The notes under the pieces: generated by a model
What the model saw: only the letters and a program-made list of their open reading frames with translations
Databases searched by the model: none
What the model was told of the DNA's origin: nothing
Program-made: the position numbers and the translations under genes
Shown: positions 16,278 to 25,031 of the stretch, in pieces
How positions within the stretch are numbered: position 1 is the stretch's first letter
How the letters are laid out: every line of letters starts with the position of its first letter
Origin: Serinicoccus chungangensis
GTDB taxonomy: Bacteria; Actinomycetota; Actinomycetes; Actinomycetales; Dermatophilaceae
Length of the DNA stretch: 64,000 bases
NCBI RefSeq assembly: GCF_001483745.1
Contig: NZ_LQBL01000003.1
Span: 1,425 to 65,424 of the forward strand
Direction of reading: 5' to 3'

Positions 16278-17243
16278 TCAGCCGATGACGTTGGAGTTGA
16301 GCCACTTCTGCAGGCCGACGACCGTGCGGTGGTTCATGTAGGTCGAGCCGTCCCGGGAGACGCCGATGTAGCTCTGCAGCGCGGCCTGCGACTTCGGGCC
16401 CCACACGCCGTCGACACCGGTGCCGACCTTGGCCTGGACGGCCTTGATGGTCCGGGTGTCCCACGCGCCGGTCTCGGCGACGCCGACCCAGCGCTGGACC
16501 GCCTTGGTCGTCAGCGGGCCGCGGATGCCGTCGGCCACGAGCGGCGCCATGTCGGAGGCGCTGCCACCCCCGCCACCGCCGCCCTGGTTGCCGCCGGAGC
16601 TCATGATGCTGGCGCTGATCCACCCGGAGCGCCCGTCGAGCTTGACCCAGCCGTTGCTGGCCACGCCCTGGAAGCGGGTGCCCTTCGACGCGCCGCCGAT
16701 GACACCGTAGCTCGTGCCCGGCCCGGAGCGGATGTTCGCACCGGCACCGGCGGTGACCGTCCACGTGGTGGCCTCGCCCGGGGGCGGGGTGGGGTCGGGC
16801 TGCGGCTCGGGCTCGGGGTCCGGTGCCGGCGAGCCGCCGCCACCCGGGTAGGGCTCGAGCCCGTTCTGCATGGTCAGCCCCGCGCGCACCGAGCACACCG
16901 GCCAGGCGCCCGGGCCCTGCACCCGCAGCACGCGCTGGGCCACGGTGATCTGCTCGACCTTGCTCGCCTGGTGCGCGTAACCGGCGAACTCCTGCCCGCC
17001 GAAGCCCTTCCACGTCGGGTGCCAGAACTGCAGCCCGCCGTAGAACCCGTTGCCGGTGTTGATGCTCCAGTTGCCGGTCGACTCGCAGGCCGCGACGCGG
17101 TCCCACACGTTGTCGTCGGCCGCGGCGCCCTGGGCGGTGAGCCCGACCGAGGCGAGGGAGGCGGTGCCGGCGAGCGTGGCCTGCCCGGCTCGACGCAGGG
17201 CGGCACCCGTGCGGGCGGCGCGGTGGCGGGCGTGGCGGGCCAT
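16278..17243 (-). CDS. Secreted Rpf-like transglycosylase with SH3 and peptidoglycan-binding regions
   Basis: A 321-residue secreted cell-wall protein. It opens with a basic region and hydrophobic signal peptide ending near AQGAAADD. The resuscitation-promoting-factor/lysozyme-like domain follows at about 45-120 (VWDRVAACESTGNWSINTG, YGGLQFWHPTW), with the catalytic Glu in ACESTGNW. A Pro/Asp/Glu-rich linker, a bacterial SH3 domain (GANIRSGPGTSYGVIGG) and a C-terminal repeat region with VDGVWGPKSQAAL, typical of peptidoglycan-binding modules, come next. It probably cleaves peptidoglycan and promotes growth. I chose the ATG at 17243, six bases or fewer after GGAAGG, over a start 8 codons upstream. 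Confidence 0.88.
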   Translation of the reverse strand: MARHARHRAARTGAALRRAGQATLAGTASLASVGLTAQGAAADDNVWDRVAACESTGNWSINTGNGFYGGLQFWHPTWKGFGGQEFAGYAHQASKVEQITVAQRVLRVQGPGAWPVCSVRAGLTMQNGLEPYPGGGGSPAPDPEPEPQPDPTPPPGEATTWTVTAGAGANIRSGPGTSYGVIGGASKGTRFQGVASNGWVKLDGRSGWISASIMSSGGNQGGGGGGGSASDMAPLVADGIRGPLTTKAVQRWVGVAETGAWDTRTIKAVQAKVGTGVDGVWGPKSQAALQSYIGVSRDGSTYMNHRTVVGLQKWLNSNVIG

Positions 17244-17256
17244 GGAAGGTCCTTCC
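17244..17256 (-). promoter_or_regulatory. Inverted repeat covering the rpf ribosome binding site
   Basis: GGAAGG and CCTTCC are separated by one base and end at the start codon, so the ribosome site itself is half of a small inverted repeat. A one-base loop cannot fold as a simple hairpin; it may instead be a protein site or chance. Confidence 0.3.
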
Positions 17257-17405
17257 GTCTGGGACACAGGTGACGCCTGGGACGAGGCGCCCGGCCCACG
17301 TTAGGTCAAGGCGACACGCCTGGGAAGCCCAATGTGACGAGTCTCACGTGACGCAATGCATCGCGTGTGACGGATGTGGCGGTATACCTGGCCCGCCTCA
17401 GCGGC

Positions 17406-19430
17406 TCAGCGCACCCCGAGCGGCAGGTAGTCCCACGGGCTCGCCCCACCCGGCAGCGGCCACCACGAGACCACGTCGCCGTCCATGAGCGACCAGTACG
17501 CCAGGCCCGCCCCGCCGGCGAGGCACAGGGTCACGAGGACCATCGTCGCCACCCCCGGCGGCACGACGCCGCGGACCACGGTGCGGGACCCGCGCCGCAG
17601 CGAGGTGCTCCCGAGGCCCCACCAGCCCAGCCACCCACCGACGAGGGAGCCGGTGCCCACGGCCACCGGGTGGGCGAACCCCACCCCCGGAGCCAGCTCG
17701 GTCGTCGTCAGCAGCCCCGACATCACCATGGCCACCACGCCCGCGATCGCGAGCGGCAGCAGCAGCGAGAGCACCGTCGCCAAGGTGGCGGTCAGCAGGT
17801 GCCACGGCGAGGCCACGACCGCCATCGGCACGTCGCTGGGGCGCGGGCCGTTCTGGTGCCGCCGCAGGACCAGGCCGGTCAGCGACCGGTCGACGGTGCG
17901 CGCGACGACGCCCCACACGGCATACAGCCCCCACGCCAGCAGCGGCGCCGCGGCCGCGACCGCGGTGAAGCCGACGAGCATCGCCGCGAGGGTCCCGCGG
18001 CGCGCGCTGCGCCCGATCCGCGGGTCCGGCTGCCGCTGCTGGGGGTCCAGGGGGCTGGGTCGCTCCGCTCCCTCGGGGTATGCCGTGGCCGCACCCCCGG
18101 CGCCGCGGTCGGCGTAGGCGACCGGCGGGTTCGGCGAGGGGTCGGGGAAGGACGACCGCGGACTCTCGCCGCGCTGACCACCCTGCGCCCACCGCTGCGC
18201 CTCGCGCGGGTCTGCCGGCCACTGCTGCGGCTCGCGCGCCTGGCCCGCACCGGCGAACCCGGCATACGTCCCGGCGGCCCGGCCGTCCCACTCCCGCGTC
18301 TGCGGGCCGCTCGGCGCGGCCCGGGTCGGGTCGGGGCGGCGTACCGGCGCCTGCCGGGTCTGCGGACCCTGCGGCGTCGCCCGGGTGGCGTCCGCCGAGG
18401 GTGCGTCCGCGGGGGGCGCCGCCCAGGCGGCAGCCCCGGCGGCACGATGCACCTGCGTCGCGTCCGCGCCCCGGTCCGACCCACCGTCCGCCGCGTCCTG
18501 CGGCACCCGGGGCAGCGCGCCGGTGACGTCCTGGCCCCGGGCATACAGCTCGACCGCCTCGAGCACCTCCCGGGCGTCCGGCCGCCAGGACGGCTTCGGC
18601 GACAGGGCGAGCGCGAGCAGCGGCGCCAGCTCGGGGTCCACCCCGTCCAGCTGCACCCTCCCCCGCACGACCCGGTCGAGGACCACCGTCATCGGCCCGC
18701 GCCCGAACGGCGGGTGCCCGGACGCGGCGAAGGCCAGGCACGCCGCCCAGCCCCACCAGTCCGTCGCCTCGGTGATGTCGCCGCCGTCGACGAGCTCGGG
18801 CGAGAGGTAGCCCGGCGTCCCCATGACGAGCCCGGTCGAGGTGAGCCGCACGTCGTCGGCCACCTGGGCGATGCCGAAGTCGATGACGACCGGGTCCAGC
18901 TGCTCACCCTCCCCCACCAGCAGGACGTTGCCCGGCTTGAGGTCCCGGTGCACGATGCCGACCCCGTGGATCGCCTGCAGAGCGTCGGCCAGCCCCCGGG
19001 CCAGGCGCAGCAGCGGCTCCCGCCCCAGGCCGCCGCGCTCCTCGATGACGACGTCGAGAGGTCGCCCGGGGACGAACTCGGTGACGATGTAGGGCGCCGG
19101 CCCGTCGACGTCGGCGTCGATCACCGCCGCCACCCGCGGGTGGTGGACCCGCGCCAGGGTGTGCACCTCGCGCCGCAGCCGCTCGCGGGCGCCGTCGTCG
19201 TGCGCAATGTGGCTGCGCAGCACCTTGATGGCGACCTCGCGACCCCGCTCGTCGCTCGCCCGCCAGACGACCCCCATACCCCCCTCGCCGATGCGCTCCT
19301 GCAGCGTCCACGGACCGAGCCGCCGGGGGACGACGATCTGCTGGGTGTCCGCGGAGCCGCCGCCGGAGGGCACCGGGCGGGTCACGTCCGGGTGGCTCGA
19401 GCGCGGCATCTCGGTGGTCACGTACTCCAC
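17406..19430 (-). CDS. Membrane-associated Ser/Thr protein kinase (PknB-like catalytic domain)
   Basis: A 674-residue Hanks-type kinase. Residues about 38-300 carry the glycine loop IGEGGMGVVW, AIKVLRSH with the catalytic Lys, HRDLKPGNVLL, VIDFGIAQ and GTPGYLSPE, so the domain looks active. A long Pro/Ala/Gln-rich linker follows. The last about 190 residues have several hydrophobic helices (TAVAAAAPLLAWGLYAVWG, LLLPLAIAGVVAMVMSG and others) in place of the single helix and PASTA repeats of PknB. The start may be this GTG or an ATG 7 codons later. It lies upstream of the Rpf-like gene in the same direction, so a link to wall turnover is possible. Confidence 0.88.
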   Translation of the reverse strand: MEYVTTEMPRSSHPDVTRPVPSGGGSADTQQIVVPRRLGPWTLQERIGEGGMGVVWRASDERGREVAIKVLRSHIAHDDGARERLRREVHTLARVHHPRVAAVIDADVDGPAPYIVTEFVPGRPLDVVIEERGGLGREPLLRLARGLADALQAIHGVGIVHRDLKPGNVLLVGEGEQLDPVVIDFGIAQVADDVRLTSTGLVMGTPGYLSPELVDGGDITEATDWWGWAACLAFAASGHPPFGRGPMTVVLDRVVRGRVQLDGVDPELAPLLALALSPKPSWRPDAREVLEAVELYARGQDVTGALPRVPQDAADGGSDRGADATQVHRAAGAAAWAAPPADAPSADATRATPQGPQTRQAPVRRPDPTRAAPSGPQTREWDGRAAGTYAGFAGAGQAREPQQWPADPREAQRWAQGGQRGESPRSSFPDPSPNPPVAYADRGAGGAATAYPEGAERPSPLDPQQRQPDPRIGRSARRGTLAAMLVGFTAVAAAAPLLAWGLYAVWGVVARTVDRSLTGLVLRRHQNGPRPSDVPMAVVASPWHLLTATLATVLSLLLPLAIAGVVAMVMSGLLTTTELAPGVGFAHPVAVGTGSLVGGWLGWWGLGSTSLRRGSRTVVRGVVPPGVATMVLVTLCLAGGAGLAYWSLMDGDVVSWWPLPGGASPWDYLPLGVR

Positions 19431-19622
19431 GGTAGGGGGTCTTCCTGGATCTCAGATGTCTGGCGGGCGGCCCCGGTGTGGCGCGTGCGCGAGAGGGCAC
19501 CGGCGCCAGGACCGGTTCCGGTGGAGAACGTGCAAGGGTGGGACCCGGTTCCCCCGGCGTGCGGCCCGCGCACCTCGTAGGCTGACCACGACCACACGGA
19601 CCACTGACCTGGAGGTATGTCG

Positions 19623-21089
19623 ATGGGCTCGAGCGCCAGGTACGACTTCGTCATCGCGGCCAACCGGTTGCCGGTGGACCAGCACACCAACCCCGACGGC
19701 AGCACCGAGTGGCGCACCGCCCCCGGCGGGTTGGTGACCGCCATGGACTCGGTGATGCGCAGCTGGGAGGGCAATGCCGCGTGGGTGGGGTGGGCCGGCT
19801 TCCCGGGTGAGGCCCCCGAGCCGTTCGACGAGGGGAAGCTGCGCCTGCACCCGGTGCCGCTGTCGACCAAGGAGCTCTCCGACTACTACGAGGGCTTCTC
19901 CAACGACACCCTGTGGCCGCTCTACCACGACGTCATCGTCCCGCCGACGTTCCACCGCTCCTGGTGGACCTGCTACCGCGAGATCAACCAGCGCTTCGCC
20001 GAGGCGGTGTGCGAGGTCGCCGCCGAGGGCGCGACCGTGTGGATCCACGACTACCAGCTGCAGCTGGTCCCGGCCCTGGTCCGCGACCGTCGCCCCGACG
20101 TGCGCATCGGCTGGTTCAACCACATCCCCTTCCCCCCGGTCGAGCTCTTCGCCCAGCTACCGTGGCGCTCCAGCATCCTGCGCGGCCTGCTCGGCGCCGA
20201 CTTCCTCGGCTTCCAGCGCCCCGACGACGCCCGCAACTTCGGCCGTTCCTGCCGGGCCGTCCTCGGGGCCACGACCAAGGGCGAGAAGATCGAGTGGTCC
20301 GGGGCTGACGACGACCGCCTCGGCGGCGCCCCCCGCACGGTGCGGGCGGCCGCCGTCCCCATCTCCATCGATGCCGTCGGCCTGCGCGAGCTGGCGGACT
20401 CCGAGGCCGTCCAGGAGCGGGCCGAGGAGATCCGCGCCTCGCTCGGCAACCCCGACGTCGTCGTGCTCGGCGTCGACCGGCTCGACTACACCAAGGGCAT
20501 CCGCCATCGCCTGCGCGCGATCGGCGAGCTCTACGACGACGGCTCCATCTCCCCCGACGAGGTGACCTTCATCCAGGTGGCGACCCCGAGCCGGGAGCGG
20601 GTGGAGGCCTACCGCACCCTGCGCGAGCAGATCGAGGGGACGGTGGGCCGGATCAACGGCGACGTCTCGCACCTCGGCGCGACCGCCATCCACTACCTGC
20701 ACCAGTCCTACCCCCGCGAGGAGATGGCCGCGCTCTACCAGGTCGCCGATGTCATGCTCATCACCCCGCTGCGCGACGGGATGAACCTCGTGGCCAAGGA
20801 GTACGTCACCGCCCGCCACGACGGCAAGGGCGCCCTCGTCCTGTCCGAGTTCACCGGGGCCGCGCAGGAGATGCCGCAGGCCTACCTGTGCAACCCGCAC
20901 GACATCACCGGGCTCAAGGAGACCATCCTGCGCGCGATCAGCGACGAGCCCGCCGAGAAGGAGCGCCGGATGAAGGCGCTGCGTCGTCGCGTGCGCAAGC
21001 ACGACGTGCAGACGTGGGCGCAGGACTTCCTCAACGGCCTGGAGTCGGCGCCGGAGCGGCCCCGCAGCGGCGCCAGGGGCGAGGCGTGA
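19623..21089 (+). CDS. otsA: Trehalose-6-phosphate synthase OtsA (GT20)
   Basis: Transfers glucose from an activated nucleotide sugar to glucose-6-phosphate, giving trehalose-6-phosphate, in the cytoplasm. The 488-residue length and motifs match GT20: IAANRLPVD, WVGWAGFPG, WIHDYQLQLVPALVR, GWFNHIPFPP, FLGFQRPDDARNF, GVDRLDYTKGI and LRDGMNLVAKEYV. GGAGG ends only one base before an ATG at 19617, so the second ATG at 19623, seven bases away, is the likely start. The stop overlaps the otsB GTG start. It is divergent from the kinase gene. Confidence 0.97.
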   Translation: MGSSARYDFVIAANRLPVDQHTNPDGSTEWRTAPGGLVTAMDSVMRSWEGNAAWVGWAGFPGEAPEPFDEGKLRLHPVPLSTKELSDYYEGFSNDTLWPLYHDVIVPPTFHRSWWTCYREINQRFAEAVCEVAAEGATVWIHDYQLQLVPALVRDRRPDVRIGWFNHIPFPPVELFAQLPWRSSILRGLLGADFLGFQRPDDARNFGRSCRAVLGATTKGEKIEWSGADDDRLGGAPRTVRAAAVPISIDAVGLRELADSEAVQERAEEIRASLGNPDVVVLGVDRLDYTKGIRHRLRAIGELYDDGSISPDEVTFIQVATPSRERVEAYRTLREQIEGTVGRINGDVSHLGATAIHYLHQSYPREEMAALYQVADVMLITPLRDGMNLVAKEYVTARHDGKGALVLSEFTGAAQEMPQAYLCNPHDITGLKETILRAISDEPAEKERRMKALRRRVRKHDVQTWAQDFLNGLESAPERPRSGARGEA

Positions 21090-21901
21090 GCGGCCCGCCC
21101 CAGCTGGACACCGCCCTCGTCGCGGCGCTCGCCGACTTCGCCGCCCACGACCGCGTCCTCGTCGCCACCGACTTCGACGGGGTCCTCGCCCCGCTCGTGG
21201 TCGACCCCATGGACTCCCGCCCCGTCGAGGGAGGTATGCCGGCCCTCGCCTCCCTCGCCGACCTCCCCGGCACGACGGTCGCCCTGGTCAGCGGGCGGGC
21301 CCTCGACCCGCTGCGCGAGCTCTCCGGCGCAGCCCTCGACGGGCCGCTCGTGCTCATCGGCAGCCACGGCGCCGAGGACTCCCGCGCGGAGGGCGGCCTG
21401 GCCCTGGACGACGACCAGCAGGCGCTGCTCTCGACCCTCGACGACGAGCTGGGGACCCTGCGCGAGGAGCACCCGGGCCTGCGGGTCGAGGACAAGCCGG
21501 CCGGCCGGGTCGTGCACACCCGGGGCCTGCCCGAGGACGAGGCCCAGGCCGCCCTGGACGCCGCCCGGGAGCTGGGGGCACGGCATACCTCGCTGGAGGT
21601 GACGCCCGGCAAGGGCGTCGTCGAGCTCGCCGCCGCGCACGTCGGCAAGGGCGTCGCGCTCGTGGCGCTGGCCGACGAGGTGGGCGCCGAGGCGGTGTTC
21701 TACGCCGGCGACGACCTCACCGACGAGCACGGCTTCGAGGCCCTGGCCGACGACGCGGACGCCGACCGCGCGGCACGGCGGCTCACGGTGCACGTCGGCG
21801 ACGGCGAGACGCAGGCGCGCTTCCGGGTCGCGGACGAGCAGGCGATGGTCGCGCTGCTGCAGGCGCTGCTCGACGCCCGCCGCGCGGCCACCGCGCGCTG
21901 A
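21086..21901 (+). CDS. otsB: Trehalose-6-phosphate phosphatase OtsB
   Basis: A HAD-family phosphatase that finishes trehalose synthesis. The 271-residue protein has the nucleophile motif ATDFDGVLAPL, the second motif VALVSGR, a Lys in GKGVVELAAAHVGKG and the Mg-binding GDDLTDEHGFEAL. The start is a GTG in a GTGA overlap with the otsA stop, so both are translated together. It converges on the lacI-type gene, with a repeat array in the gap. Confidence 0.95.
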   Translation: MSGPPQLDTALVAALADFAAHDRVLVATDFDGVLAPLVVDPMDSRPVEGGMPALASLADLPGTTVALVSGRALDPLRELSGAALDGPLVLIGSHGAEDSRAEGGLALDDDQQALLSTLDDELGTLREEHPGLRVEDKPAGRVVHTRGLPEDEAQAALDAARELGARHTSLEVTPGKGVVELAAAHVGKGVALVALADEVGAEAVFYAGDDLTDEHGFEALADDADADRAARRLTVHVGDGETQARFRVADEQAMVALLQALLDARRAATAR

Positions 21902-21930
21902 GGCCCGTGCCCTCACCCGCCCCCATCACG

Positions 21931-22020
21931 ACCGAGCGCCGCGAATGGTTGGCCCTCACCCCCACCGAGCGCCGCCCATGGTTGCCCCCACCCCACCGGG
22001 CGCCGCGAATGGTTGCCCAC
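21931..22020 (+). repeat. Three-unit array of the 32-bp intergenic repeat (family A)
   Basis: Three imperfect tandem copies start at 21931, 21962 and 21992. The shared core reads ACCGAGCGCCGCGAATGGTT in the first copy, with substitutions in the others. The spacing is about 30-32 bp. The array fills the gap between convergent otsB and the lacI-type gene. The same family recurs at 30711-30797 (same orientation) and 31951-32102 (opposite orientation). Confidence 0.9.
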
Positions 22021-22038
22021 GGAGCGGTTGGAGCGCTC

Positions 22039-23109
22039 TCAGCGCCGGACAGGCCCTGTCGACTCCCGCAGGATGAGCTCGGGGTCGAAGAGGTACTCCC
22101 GCCGGTCCACCGGCTCGCCCGCGATCTCCTCGAGCACCGCCGTGACCGCCGCCTCGGCCATCCCCATGACGTCCATGCGCACCGTCGTGAGCGGCGGGTC
22201 GACGAAGGTCATGAAAGGCACGTCGTCGCCGCCGACGACGGACAGGTCGCCCGGCACGCTGAGCCCCAGCTGCGTCGCCGCCCGCATGACGCCCAGCGCC
22301 ATGACGTCCGAGCCGCAGACGATCCCGGTCGCCCCGGCCTCGATGAGCTGGCGCCCGGCGGCCGCACCGCCCTCGACGGAGAAGAGGGTCGTGCAGATGA
22401 GCTCGTCGAGGTCCACCCCGTCGCTGCCGTCGAGGTCGGCCATCGCCGCGCGGAAGCCCTCGATCCGCCGCTCCACGGGGACGTAGCGCGCCGGGCCCGT
22501 CGCGAAGCCGATGCGGGTATGCCCCAGGTCGCGCAGGTGCCGCACCGCCAGCCGCATGGAGGCGTGGTCGTCGTGGCTGATGAAGGTCGCGTCGATGCCC
22601 TCGCGGTAGCCGTTGACCAGGGCGATGGGCAGCCCGCGCTCGCGCAGCGCGGTGTAGCGGTCGATGGCGGCCCGGGAGTCGGCGTGGTAGCCGCTGACGA
22701 AGACGATGGCCGAGACGCCGCGGTCCAGCAGCATCTGGACGTACTCGTCCTCGTGCACCCCGCCCGGAGTCTGCGTGCAGAGCACCGGGGTGAAGCCGGC
22801 CGCCGCCATCTGCGTCTCGATCGACTGGGCGAACATCGGGAAGACCGGGTTGGTGAGCTCGGGGGTGATGAGCCCGACGAGGCCGGCGCTGTTGCGGGAC
22901 AGCTTGCCGGGCCGCTCGTAGCCCAGGACGTCGACCGCGGTGAGCACGGCCTGGCGGGTCGCCACCGCCACGCCCGGCTTGTCGTTGAGCACCCGGCTGA
23001 CGGTCGCCTCGCTCACCCCGGCATACGCCGCGAGGTCGGCGAGCCGACCGCGCGAGGCGCCCGAGCCCTCACCCGCGCCGGGGCGGACGGGGACGGATGT
23101 GCTGCTCAC
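22039..23109 (-). CDS. LacI-family regulator of the maltose-type operon (MalR-like)
   Basis: A 356-residue repressor-type protein. The N-terminal helix-turn-helix is LADLAAYAGVSEATVSRVLN with the hinge helix motif that follows, and the rest is a periplasmic-binding-protein-like effector domain (VGLITPELTNPVFP, GIVCGSDVMALGVMRA, VVGGDDVPFMTFVDPPLTTV). The start is the GTG overlapping the glycosidase stop (GTGA), so it is the last gene of the mal operon. It most likely binds the TTGCAAG repeats upstream of malE and responds to a maltose-type sugar. The effector is not deducible from sequence alone. Confidence 0.92.
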   Translation of the reverse strand: MSSTSVPVRPGAGEGSGASRGRLADLAAYAGVSEATVSRVLNDKPGVAVATRQAVLTAVDVLGYERPGKLSRNSAGLVGLITPELTNPVFPMFAQSIETQMAAAGFTPVLCTQTPGGVHEDEYVQMLLDRGVSAIVFVSGYHADSRAAIDRYTALRERGLPIALVNGYREGIDATFISHDDHASMRLAVRHLRDLGHTRIGFATGPARYVPVERRIEGFRAAMADLDGSDGVDLDELICTTLFSVEGGAAAGRQLIEAGATGIVCGSDVMALGVMRAATQLGLSVPGDLSVVGGDDVPFMTFVDPPLTTVRMDVMGMAEAAVTAVLEEIAGEPVDRREYLFDPELILRESTGPVRR

Positions 23110-25031
23110 CAACCACCTCGGTAGGTCTCGGGCACCGGCTCCCAGGCCGGTGCGTCGGTCGCCCAGGTCCACACCTGCACGGTCGGGCCGGGCGCGGCCA
23201 GCCGCACCCCGCTCCCGGTCACGTCGAGCCCCGCGGTCTGCGGTGTCCGGCCCTGCGCGGCCCCTGCTCCGGCCACCTGGGTGGTCGGGATCTCGACGCC
23301 GTCGTGGGCCGCCCGCGCGACGTGCACGAGGGCCGTCTGCTCCGGGTGCTCCCGCAGGAAGACCATGACGTCCCCCTCAGCATAGAGCCACCGCATCCCG
23401 CCGCCCCAGAGCGCCGGGGAGTCGTGCCGCAGCGCGATGAGCTGCCGGTAGTGCTTGACGAGCCCGGCGTCCCACAACCCGTCCTCGGTGTCCCGCGACG
23501 CCCAGGGCATCGGGCGTCGCCCGTCCTCCCCGAAGTCGCCCGGCATACCGATCTCATCACCGTAGGTGATCATCGGGATCCCCGGCATCGTCAGCAGCAG
23601 CCCGGCGGCCACCCTCACCTGGTCCACGTCGTCGCCGACGAGGGTGTGCACCCGGGTGGTGTCGTGCGACCCGACGAGGGTCATCGAGTGGGTCCACGCC
23701 CGCCAGGACACGATCGAGCAGAAGTCGCGCATGGTCTCGGCGACCAGCTCGGCCCCGAGCCGGGGCACCTGCAGGGGGCTGCCCAGGAACTTCGGCGCGA
23801 AGTCCGCCGCGCGCAGCCAGGTCCAGACGGGCCGGGTGAAGCCGGAGTAGTTCATCACCCCGTGCCAGCCGTCGCCGTCGACGTCCCGGCTGTGGTCGTG
23901 GGTGTGCTCGGCGATGAGCAGGCCCTGCCCGCCGGTCGCCCGGTCCACCGCGGCCCGGGTCTCGCGGGCCACCTGGTGGGTGAGGTCGACCCCCTTGTAG
24001 CGCCCGGTCATGTTGGCGACGTCGACCCGCCAGGAGTCGAAGCCGCCGCCCTCCCCCAGCCAGCGCTCAATGACCGACCCCGGCCCCTCGGTGAGCCTCG
24101 CCCGCAGCCCGTCGGCGGAGTGGTCCAGCTTGGGCAGGCTCGCCACGCCCAGCCAGGTGACCCACCGCTCGTCGTCGCGGACGTACCACCCGCCCTGCTC
24201 GCCGTCCGGGTCCTGCCGGGCGGCGGCATACCACTCGTGCCGGTCGCCGGTGTGGTTGGTGGTGATGTCGCCCATGACGCGTATGCCGTGCTCGTGCGCC
24301 GCCTCCTGCAGCCGCAGCAGCGCCGCGTCGCCGCCGAGCACCGGGTCGACCGCCTCGAAGGTGGAGGCGTCGTAGCGGTGGTTGGAGCGGGCCGGGAAGA
24401 CCGGGGTGAGGTAGAGCACGTCGGCGCCGAGGTCGACGAGGTGGTCCAGCCGCTCCCGGGCGCCGTCGAGGGTGCCGCCGAAGACCTGGGCCGGGTTGTC
24501 CCCCCGGCCCAGGGCCACGGGGTCGTCCCACCGGGCGGGCACGGCCCAGTCGGGCAGGTCGGTGCGCGGCCCGCCGGGGTCGCCGACCGGCTCCACCGTC
24601 TCGTCGCGCGCGAACCGGTCGGGGAAGACCTGGTAGACGACCGCGCGCTGCGCCCAGTCCGGCGGCGGCGCGTGGGTGACGAGCCGGAAGTCGCTGGTGT
24701 CGGGCACGTCGCGCAGGTGCACGCCGGTGCCGTTGAGCCAGCGGTATGCCGGCACGTCCTCCGCGTCGCTCTGCAGCAGGAAGCGGTAGGTGGTCACCGG
24801 GTTGTGGCAGAGCACCTCCCCCTGCCACCAGTCCTCGTCCTCGGTCCGCCGCACGACGCGGGCGTCGGTGAAGAACTGCTCGCCGTCGGGCGTGGTGCGC
24901 ACGTGCACGGCGCCCACCGCCGCGGCCCGTGGCACCCGCACCCGCACCGACACCACCGCGCCGGGCGCGGGGTGCTGGTCGCTGACGTAGAGCGGTGACC
25001 CGTCGTGGTGAGGATCGACCGCCCGGCTCAC
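23106..25031 (-). CDS. GH13 alpha-glycosidase (cyclomaltodextrinase/neopullulanase type)
   Basis: A 641-residue GH13 enzyme with no signal peptide, so it probably acts on imported maltodextrins. An N-terminal beta-sandwich of about 120 residues precedes the barrel. Barrel motifs are VVYQVFPDRFARD, GDITTNHTGD, FDSWRVDVANM (nucleophile Asp), LLIAEHTHD (acid/base Glu) and LVGSHDTTR. FDSWRVDVAN and a long N-domain are typical of cyclomaltodextrinase, maltogenic amylase and neopullulanase; I cannot tell these apart. The start GTG overlaps the malG stop and the stop overlaps the lacI start. Confidence 0.92.
   Translation of the reverse strand: MSRAVDPHHDGSPLYVSDQHPAPGAVVSVRVRVPRAAAVGAVHVRTTPDGEQFFTDARVVRRTEDEDWWQGEVLCHNPVTTYRFLLQSDAEDVPAYRWLNGTGVHLRDVPDTSDFRLVTHAPPPDWAQRAVVYQVFPDRFARDETVEPVGDPGGPRTDLPDWAVPARWDDPVALGRGDNPAQVFGGTLDGARERLDHLVDLGADVLYLTPVFPARSNHRYDASTFEAVDPVLGGDAALLRLQEAAHEHGIRVMGDITTNHTGDRHEWYAAARQDPDGEQGGWYVRDDERWVTWLGVASLPKLDHSADGLRARLTEGPGSVIERWLGEGGGFDSWRVDVANMTGRYKGVDLTHQVARETRAAVDRATGGQGLLIAEHTHDHSRDVDGDGWHGVMNYSGFTRPVWTWLRAADFAPKFLGSPLQVPRLGAELVAETMRDFCSIVSWRAWTHSMTLVGSHDTTRVHTLVGDDVDQVRVAAGLLLTMPGIPMITYGDEIGMPGDFGEDGRRPMPWASRDTEDGLWDAGLVKHYRQLIALRHDSPALWGGGMRWLYAEGDVMVFLREHPEQTALVHVARAAHDGVEIPTTQVAGAGAAQGRTPQTAGLDVTGSGVRLAAPGPTVQVWTWATDAPAWEPVPETYRGGW

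Noticed and set aside
17244-17405. c-di-AMP (ydaO-type) riboswitch upstream of the rpf-like gene
   Set aside because: The GCCGAAUC-type core and the paired GGGGAACC segments are not present in the leader.
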